Assembly: GCF_000219215.1 (NCBI RefSeq)
Contig: NC_015727.1
Span: 868,001 to 932,000, forward strand
Length of the DNA stretch: 64,000 bases
DNA from: Cupriavidus necator N-1
Lineage (GTDB): Bacteria > Pseudomonadota > Gammaproteobacteria > Burkholderiales > Burkholderiaceae
Direction: 5' to 3'
A program made the position numbers and the translations under genes. Within the stretch, counting starts at the first letter, position 1. Every line of letters starts with the position of its first letter. Positions 53,736 to 64,000 of this stretch are shown piece after piece. The notes below the pieces were generated by a model that saw only the letters and a program-made list of their open reading frames with translations, ran no database searches and had not been told where the DNA came from.

Positions 53736-55119
53736 CTGGAGTCGCAGGGCGTTGGTACCGGCGACCGCGTGCTGATCACGGCCGAGGACTGCCTGGCAGT
53801 GATCACGCTAGTGTTCGCCTTATCGGAATTGGGGGCCTGGCCGGCCGTTGTCAACGCCCGCCTGTCGGAGCGGGAAATCGAGGAGATCCGGGCGCACTGC
53901 CGGCCGCGCCTGATGCTGTTTGCCCATGCGGCATCGCCGGATGCCCTGCGCCACGGCGTACGCTACCGCGCACGGGAAATTGCCCCCGCCGGTCTCGTGC
54001 CGCTGATGGCCAGCGCTCTCGACGAGGGCAGCGAGCGCGAGCCTGAAACGCTCGCGCGCGACGTCGCTGGACTGATCTACACGTCCGGCACAACCGGGCA
54101 GCCCAAGGGCGTGAAGGTCACCCACCGGGCCTTACTGCACTTTGCGCACGTCACGGTGGAGTCGCGCCGCATGCAAGCCGACGACTGCGCCTATGCCGTG
54201 ATGCCCTTGTCGCTTATCTTCGGGCTGGGGACCCTGCTCATTTCGACGTTCCATGCCGGCGCAAGCCTATACCTGAGGGCACGCTTCAATGCCGCCGATG
54301 TCACCACGGCTATCCGTGAAGGTGCGATCACCCTGCTGCAAGGCGTCCCGACCATGTTCAACCGCATCCTCGCGCAAGTGCGCGCGAGCGGCATGCCATT
54401 AGATCCGTCGCCAAGGCTGCGCTATCTCTACACGGGTGGCGGGACCGCTCGACCCGACACTCAAGCAGGAAGTCGAGGCAACCTTTGGCCAGCCGCTGCA
54501 CCATGGCTACGGGATGACCGAGTATGCTGGTTCGGTCTTCGTGACGCGCGTGGGCCGGCCGCGCAGCGACTGCTCGGCGGGCGAGATCGTCGAAGGCGCC
54601 GAACTGCAGGTGGTCGGGCCGGCCGGCAAATCGGTGCCGCAAGGCGAGCTGGGCGAACTATGGGTCAGAGGACCGGGCGTCATGCGTGGCTACTACCGCG
54701 CCCCGGACCTGATCGCCGAGGCCCTGCGCCCCGACGGCTGGCTCAACACCGGCGACATTGGCCTGCTGGGCCCTGACGGCGCGTTGTCCATTGTCGGCCG
54801 CACCAAGGACCTGATCATCCGCTCCGGCTTCAACGTCTATCCAGTCGAGGTCGAATCGGTCATTAACACGCACCCGTCCGTACGTCTCTCGGCGGTGGTC
54901 GGTCAGCCTACCGCGGATGGCAACGAGGAAGTGATCGCCTTCGTCGAGATCAAGGACGGCGAGAAATTTGACGCGTTAGCGCTGCACGACTACCTGATCG
55001 ATCGCCTGTCACCGTACAAGCGCCCCGAGAAGATCCTGCGCGTAGCCGCCATGCCGACCACTGCCAGCGGCAAATTGCTCAAGCACCAGCTCAAACAAAT
55101 GCTCGCGGACCAAAAATAG
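53733..55119 (+). pseudogene. AMP-forming acyl-CoA ligase, 5'-truncated and frameshifted
   Basis: Homology starts abruptly at RLESQGVGTGDRVLITAEDC, about 50 residues into a ligase. It continues with LIYTSGTTGQPKGVKVTHRA and LRYLYTGGG. Near 54444 one extra base shifts the frame; the second frame goes on with PLDPTLKQEVEATFG, HGYGMTEYAGS, LNTGDIGLLGPDGALSIVGRTKDLIIRSGFNVYPVEVES and TASGKLLKHQLK to 55119. The protein would be inactive as it stands. The fusion with the kinase fragment implies a deletion that removed the end of one gene and the start of the other. Confidence 0.8.
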
Positions 55120-55128
55120 CGGGCACTT

Positions 55129-56034
55129 TCAATCCTGACGCCCGAGGCCATCCTCGACCAACAGGCTCACCAGCTTGCGCGCGAACAGCGGCAAGCCGCC
55201 GAGGTCCGCCACGCAGATCTGCAGCTTGCGCTCGGCCCATTCATCATTGAGCTGGATGATCCGCAGCGCCATTGTGCCGGCATGGCGGGTGGCGGTACTC
55301 TCCGGGAGCACACCGATGCCGACATTGGCCTCAATCATCCGGCACGCAGTCTCGAAGTTGCTGACCTGCACGCGCCAGCGCAACTCACGCTGCAAGTCCG
55401 CTGCGGCTCGCTTGAGGAAATTGTGAATCGCGCTCGCCTCCGGCAAGCCAATGAAGTCGTAGCCCAGCGTATCGATGAAATCCACGCTGCTGTGATCAGC
55501 CAGCGGGTGGCTCAGCGCGGTGGCAAGAACCAGGCGGTCGCGCCGGTATGGCATGACCTCCAGCCCTTCAGTACGCACGTTGCCGGCAACGATGCCGATG
55601 TCCACCATCCCTTCCTCCACCGCGCGCACGATATCCGGGCTCAGCCGTTCCTGCATTTCGATGGTCACATTGGGGTGGCTGACGAGATAGGTCCGGAGCA
55701 CGGCCGGGAGGTACTCGCTCATCGCCGTCGTGTTGGCGAAGACACGTACGTGGCCTTTGACCCCTGAGGCATATTCCTGAAGGTCGCCGCTCAGTTGTTC
55801 GAGCTGGCGCAGTACACGGCGCGCATGGACCAGCAACGTCTCTCCCGCGCCTGTCACTTTCACGCCCTGGCGGCCGCGGCTCAGCAGCTTAACGCCGACG
55901 TATTCTTCAAGGTTCTTGATCCGTGTACTTGCGGCTGGCAGGGAGAGGTGCGAGCGTTGTGCACCCCCGGTCAGGCTCTTGGCCTCCACGATATGGATGA
56001 AGAGTTTCAAATCGACCAGATCAAAGCGCATCAC
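55129..56034 (-). CDS. LysR-family transcriptional regulator
   Basis: 301 residues. HTH at residues 1-60 (LVDLKLFIHIVEAKSLTGGAQRSHLSLPAASTRIKNLEEYVG), followed by a substrate-binding domain (GHVRVFANTTAMSEYLPAVLRTYLVSHPNVTIEMQE, IEANVGIGVLPESTA). It converges with the broken ligase, ending 10 bp from it. It may once have controlled a lost neighbour. The next DNA upstream of its start leads to the IS3-family element. Confidence 0.85.
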   Translation of the reverse strand: MMRFDLVDLKLFIHIVEAKSLTGGAQRSHLSLPAASTRIKNLEEYVGVKLLSRGRQGVKVTGAGETLLVHARRVLRQLEQLSGDLQEYASGVKGHVRVFANTTAMSEYLPAVLRTYLVSHPNVTIEMQERLSPDIVRAVEEGMVDIGIVAGNVRTEGLEVMPYRRDRLVLATALSHPLADHSSVDFIDTLGYDFIGLPEASAIHNFLKRAAADLQRELRWRVQVSNFETACRMIEANVGIGVLPESTATRHAGTMALRIIQLNDEWAERKLQICVADLGGLPLFARKLVSLLVEDGLGRQD

Positions 56035-56361
56035 ATGCTTCCCAAGCGTCGTACCGGATTATCCCCCCAAAGCTGCACGCAAGCGCCGAGATTTCGCAGC
56101 CCCTGCGCCGCTTACCCCCGACCTGAAGAGACGAGGCGTGGGCGGCGGTCCTATAGGGTCATAGTGGACTTCGTGCTCATCAGAAGCTCTGCCAGTCCGC
56201 GGTATCTGTCGATGCCGGTGCGCGATGGCAATTAGCAGCTATCAGGGGCATGGAGGGCCTTGAGGGCTTACCGGACTTGACCAGCACGGCTGTCGCTCCG
56301 CCTCCGGGAGAAGCGGGGTAACCCCACATCGAGAGTTGGAGACTAGTACGCAGGCAGCAAT
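56035..56361. other. Gap between the LysR gene and the IS3-family element
   Basis: No supported gene. The last bases are GCAGCAAT, the left half of the palindrome into which the IS inserted. The LysR promoter should lie near 56040-56110 but no clear hexamers stand out. Confidence 0.4.
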
Positions 56362-56369
56362 TGTAGTGG

Positions 56370-57547
<1,178 letters not shown>

Positions 57548-57616
57548 CTATCTTTTTTCCTCGTCGATTCCGGATTGTCCTCCTATCGACCTGTCCGAGG
57601 AAATTAGACCACCACA

Positions 57617-58114
57617 AATTGCTGCGCGACGAGCAATGCGGGCGGAGAAGGATCCCCCCTCCAAGAGGCACCAATGCCTTTACGGCTGCTGACCAAACTA
57701 GTAAAGCGAACGAGATGTAGGGAAGTAGTGAAATTTCTGTAAGTTATGCCTTACGAAACTCCACCTCCTTAGCGATATGAGGGGAGTACCATTCCTCACG
57801 GCGAAGGGAATCCTCGTGAGCAAGGGTGCGCAGCTGGACCTGAGCAAGCGTGGCCGTACCGGACCTTCTTATCCACGCGACTGTAGCCGACGGTGTCAGT
57901 GATGACTGAGTGACCAAACTGGTCGACAAGAACTCCGTTGGATTACCGATAGCCGGCGTCTCGTCTTCTCGAATCCATGGCATCTCAGCGCCAAGCCGGT
58001 CAGCGGAACGGAAAATTGAAGCCGATGTTTCCCTTGCGGCGGCTGCCCGCCACGCCGGATGCGCCCACTCTGTCCGCGTTGGACGACTCAAGGCGTGCCG
58101 ACGCCCTCTGAGCC
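57617..58114. other. Gap downstream of the cyclase gene
   Basis: The right half of the IS target palindrome (AATTGCTGC) starts this stretch. A minus-strand frame of 124 codons (58118-57744) starts at an ATGA overlapping the cyclase stop codon, which could mean translational coupling. Its product (MRLRGRRHALSRPTRTEW...) has no recognised motif and is low-complexity at the start, so I do not call it as a gene with confidence. Confidence 0.35.
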
Positions 58115-61100
58115 TCATTCGTCCAATAATGCCTTGGCCCGCTGCAAGTCTGCTGAATCGAAACCTTCTGCGAAGGCCTCATAAAGGCACGCCAGCGCCC
58201 GCCGTGCAGTTCCCGTCTTGCCCTGCTGTTGCCGTAGCCTAGCTAGGCTTATTGCCGCGCGCAACTCGAGCGATTTTGCGCCCTGCCGACGGGCGATCTC
58301 GATCGCCCGATGAAAGCATGCTCGCGCCTCTTCCTGGTTCGTGGGCACGTTCCCGCACTGAAGCAGGAACTCTCCTTTAAGCCGGTGCAACTCCGCTTCG
58401 TAGTAGCGCTCCCCTGTCTTACCGGCACCTACCAAAGCGTCGGCAAGTATATCCAGCCCCATTCGCGCCTGCCCTGCGGAAGCATAGACCATAGCCTGCA
58501 GGGCGAGAAAATATGGCCGGCACAGCTCGGCCCCCAACGCTTGATAAACGGCCAGTCCCTGGTCTATCCGAGAGATTCCCTCCTCATTCCTGCCCTGCTC
58601 TGCAAGCGCCCAGCCTTTCATAATGTTCCCCCACGCCAGCCAGAACGGGAACCCCTGCTCGGTCGAAAGTTCGATAGCGGCATCGGCGCATTCTTGTACC
58701 AATTGAACCTCATGCCGGCACTGATACGTTTCAGCGGCGAAGGTCACGGCAAGCGCAAGACTGAACGGGTGCTGGAGCTTCCTAGCCAGCACCAGTGCCT
58801 CCTGCGCGCGATCGCGGGCCTGGTCTGGATATCCCAGGTACCACAGGACTCGGGCCAGTATGCTAAGCCCGCGCACCCCGGGGTCCTGCCCATAAAGACC
58901 GTAATGAACGCCCTGCTGCTCGGGTTGATAGTAGGCGAGCCCCTGTTCCAGATGAGCCAGGGCTCTGTGGGGTTCACCAAGCAGAAAGGAAGTCGCTCCC
59001 AGCGTGGTCTGAGCGTGCACCAGCAACACCGGATCCTGCATGCGCTCAGCCAGGGCTAGCAGCGCCTCACCCAATGCATACGCGGTTTGATGCTCCCCGC
59101 GGATTGAATAGAACAAGCGCAATCCAAACTTCACTTCAAACAATTGCGCACTGTTATCGTCCTTCTCGCACAAGCTGAGCGCCCGCTTGTAGTTCGTCTC
59201 CACCTCGCTCGAGGCATAGCTTCTCGCGGCAATGAGGGCCGGACCGAGCGCGACGCGCAACGAGATCTCCCGCCGATCGCGCTCTTGTGTCCGAGGCAGA
59301 CGCTCGACCAGCTCCAAAGCCGTGCTCAGATGACGGATGGCGTCGAGATGCGCGGAGCGCTCAAGCGCCTGCTGCCCGGCGCACAACAGATACTCCACTG
59401 CTTTTGGAATGTTACCGCTGAGACTGTAGTGGTGAGCCAGCTCGCTGCAATAGTCTTTCAACTGATTCTGGAACAGCGATTCGATGGCCCGACCGGTGCG
59501 CTCATGCAGCACGCCGCGTTGGTCCGATAGCAGGGAGTTGCCCGCGACTTCTTGGGTGAGCGCGTGCTTGAACGCATATTCGACTTCAGGAAAGTCGGCA
59601 CGCCCATAGATGAACTCTCCCGCCTCCAGGCTAGCAAGTTGTGAATACAGGCGGTCTTCCTCCAGCCTGGCCACCTCTCGAATTAAGCTCAGAGGAAACT
59701 CCTTGCCTATCACGGCGAGGGTCTGTAACAGCTCCTTCTCCGGGATTGGCAGTCGGTCCATGCGCGCCACGAGCACCCCCTGTACCGTGGTCGGAATATG
59801 CAGCGCCGCCGGGGTCTTTTCGATACGGTAATGGCCAGGTACGCCGAGCAGCGTATTCTCCTCGGATAGGGTCTGTACCACCTCTTCCATGAAGAACGGA
59901 TTGCCCTCGGTTTTTTCCAGGATGAGTTGCTTGAGCGGCCCAAGTCCGGAATCATCGCCCAGCAACGCGGTGAGCAAACCCTGTGCCTCAATTGGCCCCA
60001 ACGGCGCGAGCCGCAATTCGGTGCAATTGGCCTTGAGATCCCAAGTGCACCGGTACTCGGATCGGTAGTTCACCAGCAAAAGAATCCGCGCATCTGCCGC
60101 ACGTTCGCTGATGTAGGCGAGGCACGCCTCTGTCTCGCTGTCCAGCCATTGTAAGTCTTCGAAAAGCAACTGTATGGGCTGATTCTCACTCTCGCGCACC
60201 ATCAGGCGGGTGATGGCCTCGAAGGCACGCTCCCGCCGGAGGCTGGCTCCCATGTCCGCCACAGCCGAGCCAGGCTCGCCGAGGCCAAGAAGGAAGAGTA
60301 GATAGGGGAGCAGGCCTTCGAGACTGCGATCCAGCATAAGCACCTTGCCCGTGACCTTTTCGCGGCTCCGACGGTCATCGTCCTGGGCCGTAATCTGGAA
60401 ATAGTTCCTCATAAGCTCGATCAGCGGCAGATAGGGGAACGCTTTTCCGTGCGACACAGAGAATGTCTCTAACACCAAGCAACCGCGCTGTGAGCGTGCC
60501 TTAAACTCATGAAATAGCCGCGATTTTCCAACCCCGGCTTCCCCCACTACGGCGATGATCTGCCCATGGCCGGCCGTGGATTCATCCAGCGCCCGATGCA
60601 GCGCGGCCAGTTCGGCCTCCCGGCCCACGAACCGGGCGAGGCCCCGATGCGCGGCCACCTGTAGGCGTGTACGAAGCGCACCCACGCCGGTCACCTCATA
60701 GACCTCCAACGGCTTGGGCACGCCCTTGACCTGGGCTGCGCCAAGGGCCTTGAAGTCGAAATACCCTTCCGCCAGCCTATAGGTGGGGTCGCTTACCAGG
60801 ATCGAGGACGGCGCGGCCATTGTCTCCATCCGCGAGGCGATGTGGATTGTGGGCCCGACGGGGTCGTAATCGGTATGCAAGTCGTCCTTGCGGATCGAGC
60901 GCACAACTACCTCACCCGTGTGAATGCCTACGCGGATCTGGAGTGAAATGCCTTGTTCCAGCCGGAGTCGCTCGCTGTGCTGGCGCATCGCCTCCTGCAT
61001 GCGCAGGGCGGCATAGAGCGCGCGCTGCGGATGGTCCTCGTGCGCGATGGGCGCGCCAAACAGCGCCAGGATGCCATCGCCCAGCGACTTGGCAACATAG

Positions 61101-61504
61101 CCTTCGTAGTAGTGCACAGCCTCCATCATCATCTCAATGACGGGGGAAATCAGATGGAGGGCAGCTTCCGGGTCCCAATCATGGATCAGTGCGGTCGAGC
61201 CCGCCATATCGGCGAACAGGACAGTGATGGTCTTGCGTTCGCCGCTCGCCATGCCGCGCGCCTCAAGTGCAGCTTGCTCTGCACGTATGCGCTCTGCTAA
61301 GTGGCGTGGGGTGTATTGGGCGGGGGTAGCGGAAGGTCCTATAGGAAATTCGCTAACGGTAGCGCCGCACGCGTTGCAGAAACGCGCAGTGGGACTCAGC
61401 GGGTGGCCACAGTGCCGGCACGCGCACGCCAGCCGACTGCCGCATTGCTCACAAAAATTGGCTCCTTCGGCATTGTCAAATCCGCAGATTGTGCAGCGCA
61501 CCAT
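58115..61504 (-). CDS. Zinc-ribbon / class III cyclase / AAA ATPase / TPR signalling protein
   Basis: 1129 residues. Two zinc ribbons at the N-terminus (CTICGFDNAEGANFCEQCG and CRHCGHPLSPTARFCNACG, residues 4-48) precede a nucleotide cyclase domain (about 85-275) with metal Asp in VLFADMAGST and SLGDGILALFGAP. The usual Asp-x-x-Asn is VGPTIHIASRM, so a Pro and a His replace canonical purine and ribose-binding residues, as in some cyclase-TPR proteins. An AAA_16/STAND ATPase follows (VVGEAGVGKSRLFHEF near 325), then about 600 residues of TPR-like helices. It may make cAMP or act as a regulator; ligand unknown. Orphan, with no obvious partner. Confidence 0.85.
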   Translation of the reverse strand: MVRCTICGFDNAEGANFCEQCGSRLACACRHCGHPLSPTARFCNACGATVSEFPIGPSATPAQYTPRHLAERIRAEQAALEARGMASGERKTITVLFADMAGSTALIHDWDPEAALHLISPVIEMMMEAVHYYEGYVAKSLGDGILALFGAPIAHEDHPQRALYAALRMQEAMRQHSERLRLEQGISLQIRVGIHTGEVVVRSIRKDDLHTDYDPVGPTIHIASRMETMAAPSSILVSDPTYRLAEGYFDFKALGAAQVKGVPKPLEVYEVTGVGALRTRLQVAAHRGLARFVGREAELAALHRALDESTAGHGQIIAVVGEAGVGKSRLFHEFKARSQRGCLVLETFSVSHGKAFPYLPLIELMRNYFQITAQDDDRRSREKVTGKVLMLDRSLEGLLPYLLFLLGLGEPGSAVADMGASLRRERAFEAITRLMVRESENQPIQLLFEDLQWLDSETEACLAYISERAADARILLLVNYRSEYRCTWDLKANCTELRLAPLGPIEAQGLLTALLGDDSGLGPLKQLILEKTEGNPFFMEEVVQTLSEENTLLGVPGHYRIEKTPAALHIPTTVQGVLVARMDRLPIPEKELLQTLAVIGKEFPLSLIREVARLEEDRLYSQLASLEAGEFIYGRADFPEVEYAFKHALTQEVAGNSLLSDQRGVLHERTGRAIESLFQNQLKDYCSELAHHYSLSGNIPKAVEYLLCAGQQALERSAHLDAIRHLSTALELVERLPRTQERDRREISLRVALGPALIAARSYASSEVETNYKRALSLCEKDDNSAQLFEVKFGLRLFYSIRGEHQTAYALGEALLALAERMQDPVLLVHAQTTLGATSFLLGEPHRALAHLEQGLAYYQPEQQGVHYGLYGQDPGVRGLSILARVLWYLGYPDQARDRAQEALVLARKLQHPFSLALAVTFAAETYQCRHEVQLVQECADAAIELSTEQGFPFWLAWGNIMKGWALAEQGRNEEGISRIDQGLAVYQALGAELCRPYFLALQAMVYASAGQARMGLDILADALVGAGKTGERYYEAELHRLKGEFLLQCGNVPTNQEEARACFHRAIEIARRQGAKSLELRAAISLARLRQQQGKTGTARRALACLYEAFAEGFDSADLQRAKALLDE

Positions 61505-61751
61505 GGAGCCTCCGACTTCCGCTCAGCCAATTAAATGCCCCATTTCCATTCGTCGCAAGAGCCTGCTTTGGGCTTGACTCGGGGGACAGGAAATCGCGGC
61601 GGTCGGTGGATACCCACGGCGCCTGCTGATTCGGGCCAAGAAGAGACATATGCACTGTCGCCAATGACGCGTGGTCAAATGTGCACCGGCCTCCCCACGA
61701 CCGAAGGCCTCATTTAAAATGCCACCTTTGAGTCGAATAAGTGAGAAGAAA

Positions 61752-61959
61752 ATGCCTGATCGAGCGCATTACGCGAAGCTCGTCGATAGCATTTTCGGCG
61801 TCGGAAACTGTTTACCTTCGACGTGGATGATCTGCAGTCCAACAACGTGATTAGCGCGTTGCGCAAGCCGGAGCAATTTGCTGTGTTCAGCACCAACTTC
61901 GAGCAACGGCTTCGCCGGCTCGCTCCACGCCAATGGGACCCTTCGCAAAGGAGATCTGC
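61752..61959 (+). pseudogene. Unrecognised gene fragment, frameshifted
   Basis: A frame starting MPDRAHYAKLVDSIF (ATG 61752) reaches a TTTT run at 61792-61795, where adding one T would continue it into RRRKLFTFDVDDLQSNN and NFEQRLRRLAPRQWDPSQ in another frame. The composite looks protein-like (FTFDVDDLQ...). That second frame runs on to 62071, overlapping the next gene by 112 bp, so a second lesion is likely. No family recognised. Confidence 0.4.
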
Positions 61960-62655
61960 GTGGCAATCAACAAGATTGTCACTTCCGAGTGGGATGGAGC
62001 CTATGCGGAGCTTTGCGCGCTTGGCTATTTCGTGGCCGATGCCGCGACTGTGCTGGGGAATATTGTCCTAGACCACACAGTCCCCGCGTCCCAGACGCTG
62101 GCGTCTGAAATGGGAATGCAACACGCCAATCACGACATGAGATTTCCTAGTCTCGGCGTTTCGATGGACACGAAGCTTCTTTCGGACAAAGCGGGCAGCA
62201 TCCTCGAAGGAATCTTCAATGACTTCCGCGAGGCCAAGAGCATCGAGAATCTGACGGTCCTGCCTTCCTACAACCCTGGGGAGGACTTCATCACCTTCCA
62301 GGCCAATCGTCAAAAGTTGCTAGACGAGCTGAAGCAGGGTGTCGACCTAAACGTCCGTCCTTCGATGCTTGTCAGCCAAGTCATCTCCGGGCTGTCGTAT
62401 AAATTCGCCTGGAAACCCGGTGTGCTGACGGCAGAGAACTCTTATTCGCCCTTAGAGCACGCGAAAAACCACCATCGGCTGCTGTCCGCGCATGCGAAGA
62501 AGTTCTCGACGGCGGAGCCAACGGTAATTGTCTTCGTTATCTTTCCTTGGACCGCGGAGACCGTCTTCCCTTTCGATGACTTGAAGAAGCTGTTTTTCAA
62601 GAAGTTTGGCGATCATCTTTTCACGGGCTACCTTTCCTCACCCGATCCGCTATGA
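61960..62655 (+). CDS. Hypothetical protein of an unrecognised two-gene unit
   Basis: 231 residues from GTG 61960, chosen because AAAGGAG lies 6 nt upstream; an ATG at 61933 is the alternative. The protein starts AINKIVTSEWDGAYAELCALGYFVADAATVLGN and includes ILEGIFNDFREAKSIENL and EPTVIVFVIFPWTAETVFPFDDLKKLF. It has a mixed alpha/beta look with no signal peptide or membrane segment, and no known catalytic motif is visible. Codon use is less GC-rich than the neighbours, which suggests transfer. It overlaps the next frame by 4 nt, so the two were probably co-translated. Confidence 0.6.
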   Translation: MAINKIVTSEWDGAYAELCALGYFVADAATVLGNIVLDHTVPASQTLASEMGMQHANHDMRFPSLGVSMDTKLLSDKAGSILEGIFNDFREAKSIENLTVLPSYNPGEDFITFQANRQKLLDELKQGVDLNVRPSMLVSQVISGLSYKFAWKPGVLTAENSYSPLEHAKNHHRLLSAHAKKFSTAEPTVIVFVIFPWTAETVFPFDDLKKLFFKKFGDHLFTGYLSSPDPL

Positions 62656-63011
62656 ACTTCCACAGCAAGATCGAATCCGCAATTTCGGCTGGCGATGTGA
62701 CCAAGCACCTCTCCGGCATCCTCTTTCTTGAGGACGACTCCATCCTGGCCAAGACCCCAATGATGTTAACGTCAAGGCGAGCTTCCTATGAAATCCTAAC
62801 GCTTTGCATTCATTGGCCGGCAGTCAGTTGGAGGCTTCATTGCAGACTCGCGGCGCCTTCGACTTGCAAAAAACACGCGCGGCTTCCCGGCCTTGATCCT
62901 TGCGAAATCCTCGCGCTGGCTTCGCAAAAGAGGGCCGCACGGAGCATCCCCGTGCGGCCTTCAACGAGCAATAAGCCCGGTGTCGATTCGCTTCGTTGTA
63001 CGGCCGGTTAG
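62652..63011 (+). pseudogene. Truncated second gene of the unrecognised unit
   Basis: It starts at an ATGA overlap with the stop of the previous gene and reads MNFHSKIESAISAGDVTKHLSGILFLEDDSILAKTPMML. After about 42 codons it loses protein-like character and runs through the porin terminator, ending inside the porin stop region. The gene was probably cut off by the rearrangement that brought the porin segment here. Confidence 0.45.
62933..62959 (-). terminator. Porin terminator
   Basis: GGCCGCACGG and CCGTGCGGCC form a perfect 10-bp stem around a 7-nt loop. On the minus strand it is followed by CTCTTTT. It lies 49 bp after the porin stop codon. Confidence 0.75.
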
Positions 63012-64000
63012 AACTTGTGGCGCACGCCCAGCGCGACGCCCACCATGCTGGTCTTGCCGTTCGCCAGCGCGTAGCTGTTACCCAGCGACAGGCTGTTGGC
63101 ATAGACCGTTGCCAGCGAATCCATCATCAGGCCTGCGTTCTTGGCATAGGCCGTGGTCAGGTAGACATCGGTACGCTTGGAGAACGCATAGTTGGTCACC
63201 AGCGCGACCTGCCAGGGATTGGCGACGTGGGTGTCGCCGAACAGGTTCTTGAGGTCGTCATAGTTGTATTCCAGCGTCACGCCGACCGCCGGGGTGACCT
63301 GGTAGTTGGCGCCGATCCAGTAGAAGTCGTCGCGCTGGATCAGCCCCCCTGCCGCGTTCTTGTTCTGGCCCCAGCGATAGCCACCCATGATCTTTGCCGG
63401 GCCGACCACATAGCTCGCACCAACCACAGCCTTTTTCACTGTGCCGCTACTGTTGCCGATGGTGGGGTTCCACTGGTCGTAGCCGACGGTCAGCCCGAGC
63501 GGGCCGCCCTGGTACGCCACCGCGGCGCCGTAAGCGGTATCGCGGCGGAAGGCGCCGGGGACTTCGCCATTGCCGCCGATGGGCGTTGCGATGCCGACGG
63601 TCTGCGGCAGTGCCACGCCAGTGCCGAAGGACCAGTGCGCCAGCGCCGTCACCGGGCCGAACTGCCCGGTGTACTTGACCGTGTTGTCCTCTCGGAAGTT
63701 GGCGCCGGACTGCAGCACTATCGGTTCATATTGCGTGGCATAGGCCGTGGGCGAGAAATTCGCCAGCGCCTCGAACATCGACGTGTACTGGCGGCCCAAG
63801 CTGATCTGGCCGATACCGGCCTTCTGCATGCCCACAAAGGCCTGACGGCCAAACAGGCGCCCGCTTTGCTGCGAGGTGCCGGTGTCGAGGTTAAAGCCGC
63901 TCTCCAGCACGAACAGCGCCTTGAGGCCGTTGCCAAGGTCTTCCTGGCCGCGCAAGCCCCAGCGCGAGCCGGACACGCCGCCGGAGTTCATGCGATAAAC
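63008..64000 (-). CDS. Burkholderiales-type outer membrane porin (OmpC-like), C-terminal part
   Basis: 331 residues are visible and the frame continues beyond the window. The start at 63991 (MNSGGVSGSRWGLRG) is internal to the gene, since V-Y-R precedes it in frame. GLRGQEDLGNGLKALFVLESGF, GRLFGRQAFVGMQKAG, GPVTALAHWSFGTG and alternating beta-strands ending VGVALGVRHKF (terminal Phe for BAM recognition) are typical of trimeric 16-strand porins in Cupriavidus, Ralstonia and Burkholderia. It forms a diffusion channel in the outer membrane. The signal peptide lies outside the window. Confidence 0.9.
   Translation of the reverse strand, partial: VYRMNSGGVSGSRWGLRGQEDLGNGLKALFVLESGFNLDTGTSQQSGRLFGRQAFVGMQKAGIGQISLGRQYTSMFEALANFSPTAYATQYEPIVLQSGANFREDNTVKYTGQFGPVTALAHWSFGTGVALPQTVGIATPIGGNGEVPGAFRRDTAYGAAVAYQGGPLGLTVGYDQWNPTIGNSSGTVKKAVVGASYVVGPAKIMGGYRWGQNKNAAGGLIQRDDFYWIGANYQVTPAVGVTLEYNYDDLKNLFGDTHVANPWQVALVTNYAFSKRTDVYLTTAYAKNAGLMMDSLATVYANSLSLGNSYALANGKTSMVGVALGVRHKF

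Noticed and set aside
53059..55119. A natural kinase-ligase fusion protein
   Set aside because: The two homologies are in different frames and both are truncated at the junction, so it is a deletion scar and not a fusion gene.
57744..58118. 124-codon minus-strand frame overlapping the cyclase stop codon
   Set aside because: Only the ATGA overlap supports it; no motif and no independent ribosome site, so it is mentioned in the gap entry but not called.
61960..62655. Restriction endonuclease or other named defence protein
   Set aside because: No PD-(D/E)xK, HNH, TIR or other catalytic motif could be seen, so no function is assigned.

Overview
The window looks like chromosomal or megaplasmid DNA of a high-GC betaproteobacterium of the order Burkholderiales, most likely Cupriavidus or a close relative. 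The evidence is the OmpC-like porin, a Bug-type solute receptor, an orphan FlhD, many CoA-ester catabolic genes and GC-rich codon use throughout. It is an accessory catabolic region with insertion sequences and several decayed genes. No rRNA, tRNA or CRISPR array was seen.

Layout. 0-3.6 kb is a scrap zone: a partial minus-strand gene, a frameshifted bioF-like gene, the N-terminal stub of a P450, the tail of an IS630-type transposase and an intact IS110/IS1111-type element. 3.9-18.5 kb is a compact plus-strand operon resembling the acetophenone carboxylase operon (apcABCDE plus a benzoylacetate-CoA ligase-like gene), with two short-chain dehydrogenases and a large MalT/LuxR-type ATP-binding regulator. 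Two matching promoters, each a CTACCCG-NN-CGGGT box 22-23 nt before a -10-like hexamer, precede the first dehydrogenase and the carboxylase genes. 19.6-22.5 kb encodes a hybrid histidine kinase and a receiver-adenylate cyclase. 22.6-24.9 kb holds a quinone-oxidoreductase-like gene, a stub of an enoyl-CoA hydratase and a LysR regulator.

25-38 kb is a second catabolic regulon: thiolase, a FadJ-like two-domain enzyme, acyl-CoA dehydrogenase, a second MalT/LuxR regulator, a periplasmic binding protein, an acyl-CoA ligase, a dehydrogenase and an APH-like kinase. Three of its promoters share a 21-bp box (ATTCATCC half, then TTYGAACGAGGC) placed 20-21 nt before GATAAT. The gene set resembles 4-hydroxy-acid (levulinate, ACAD10/11-type) catabolism. 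38-45.5 kb has a nitronate monooxygenase-like gene and a minus-strand operon of alcohol dehydrogenase, cytochrome P450, phthalate-dioxygenase-reductase-type electron donor and aldehyde dehydrogenase, divergent from a TetR gene. This would turn a C-H bond into a carboxylate.

46-47.6 kb carries an orphan flhD with a ruined flhC and a TetR gene. 47.8-55.1 kb is an acyl-CoA ligase, Bug receptor, thiolase and dehydrogenase set, ending in a broken sensor kinase joined to a broken ligase. 55-64 kb holds a LysR gene, an intact IS3-family element in a perfect palindrome, a zinc-ribbon/cyclase/ATPase/TPR protein, an unrecognised damaged gene pair and the 3' part of a porin gene. All functions are inferred from the sequence alone; substrates are hypotheses.
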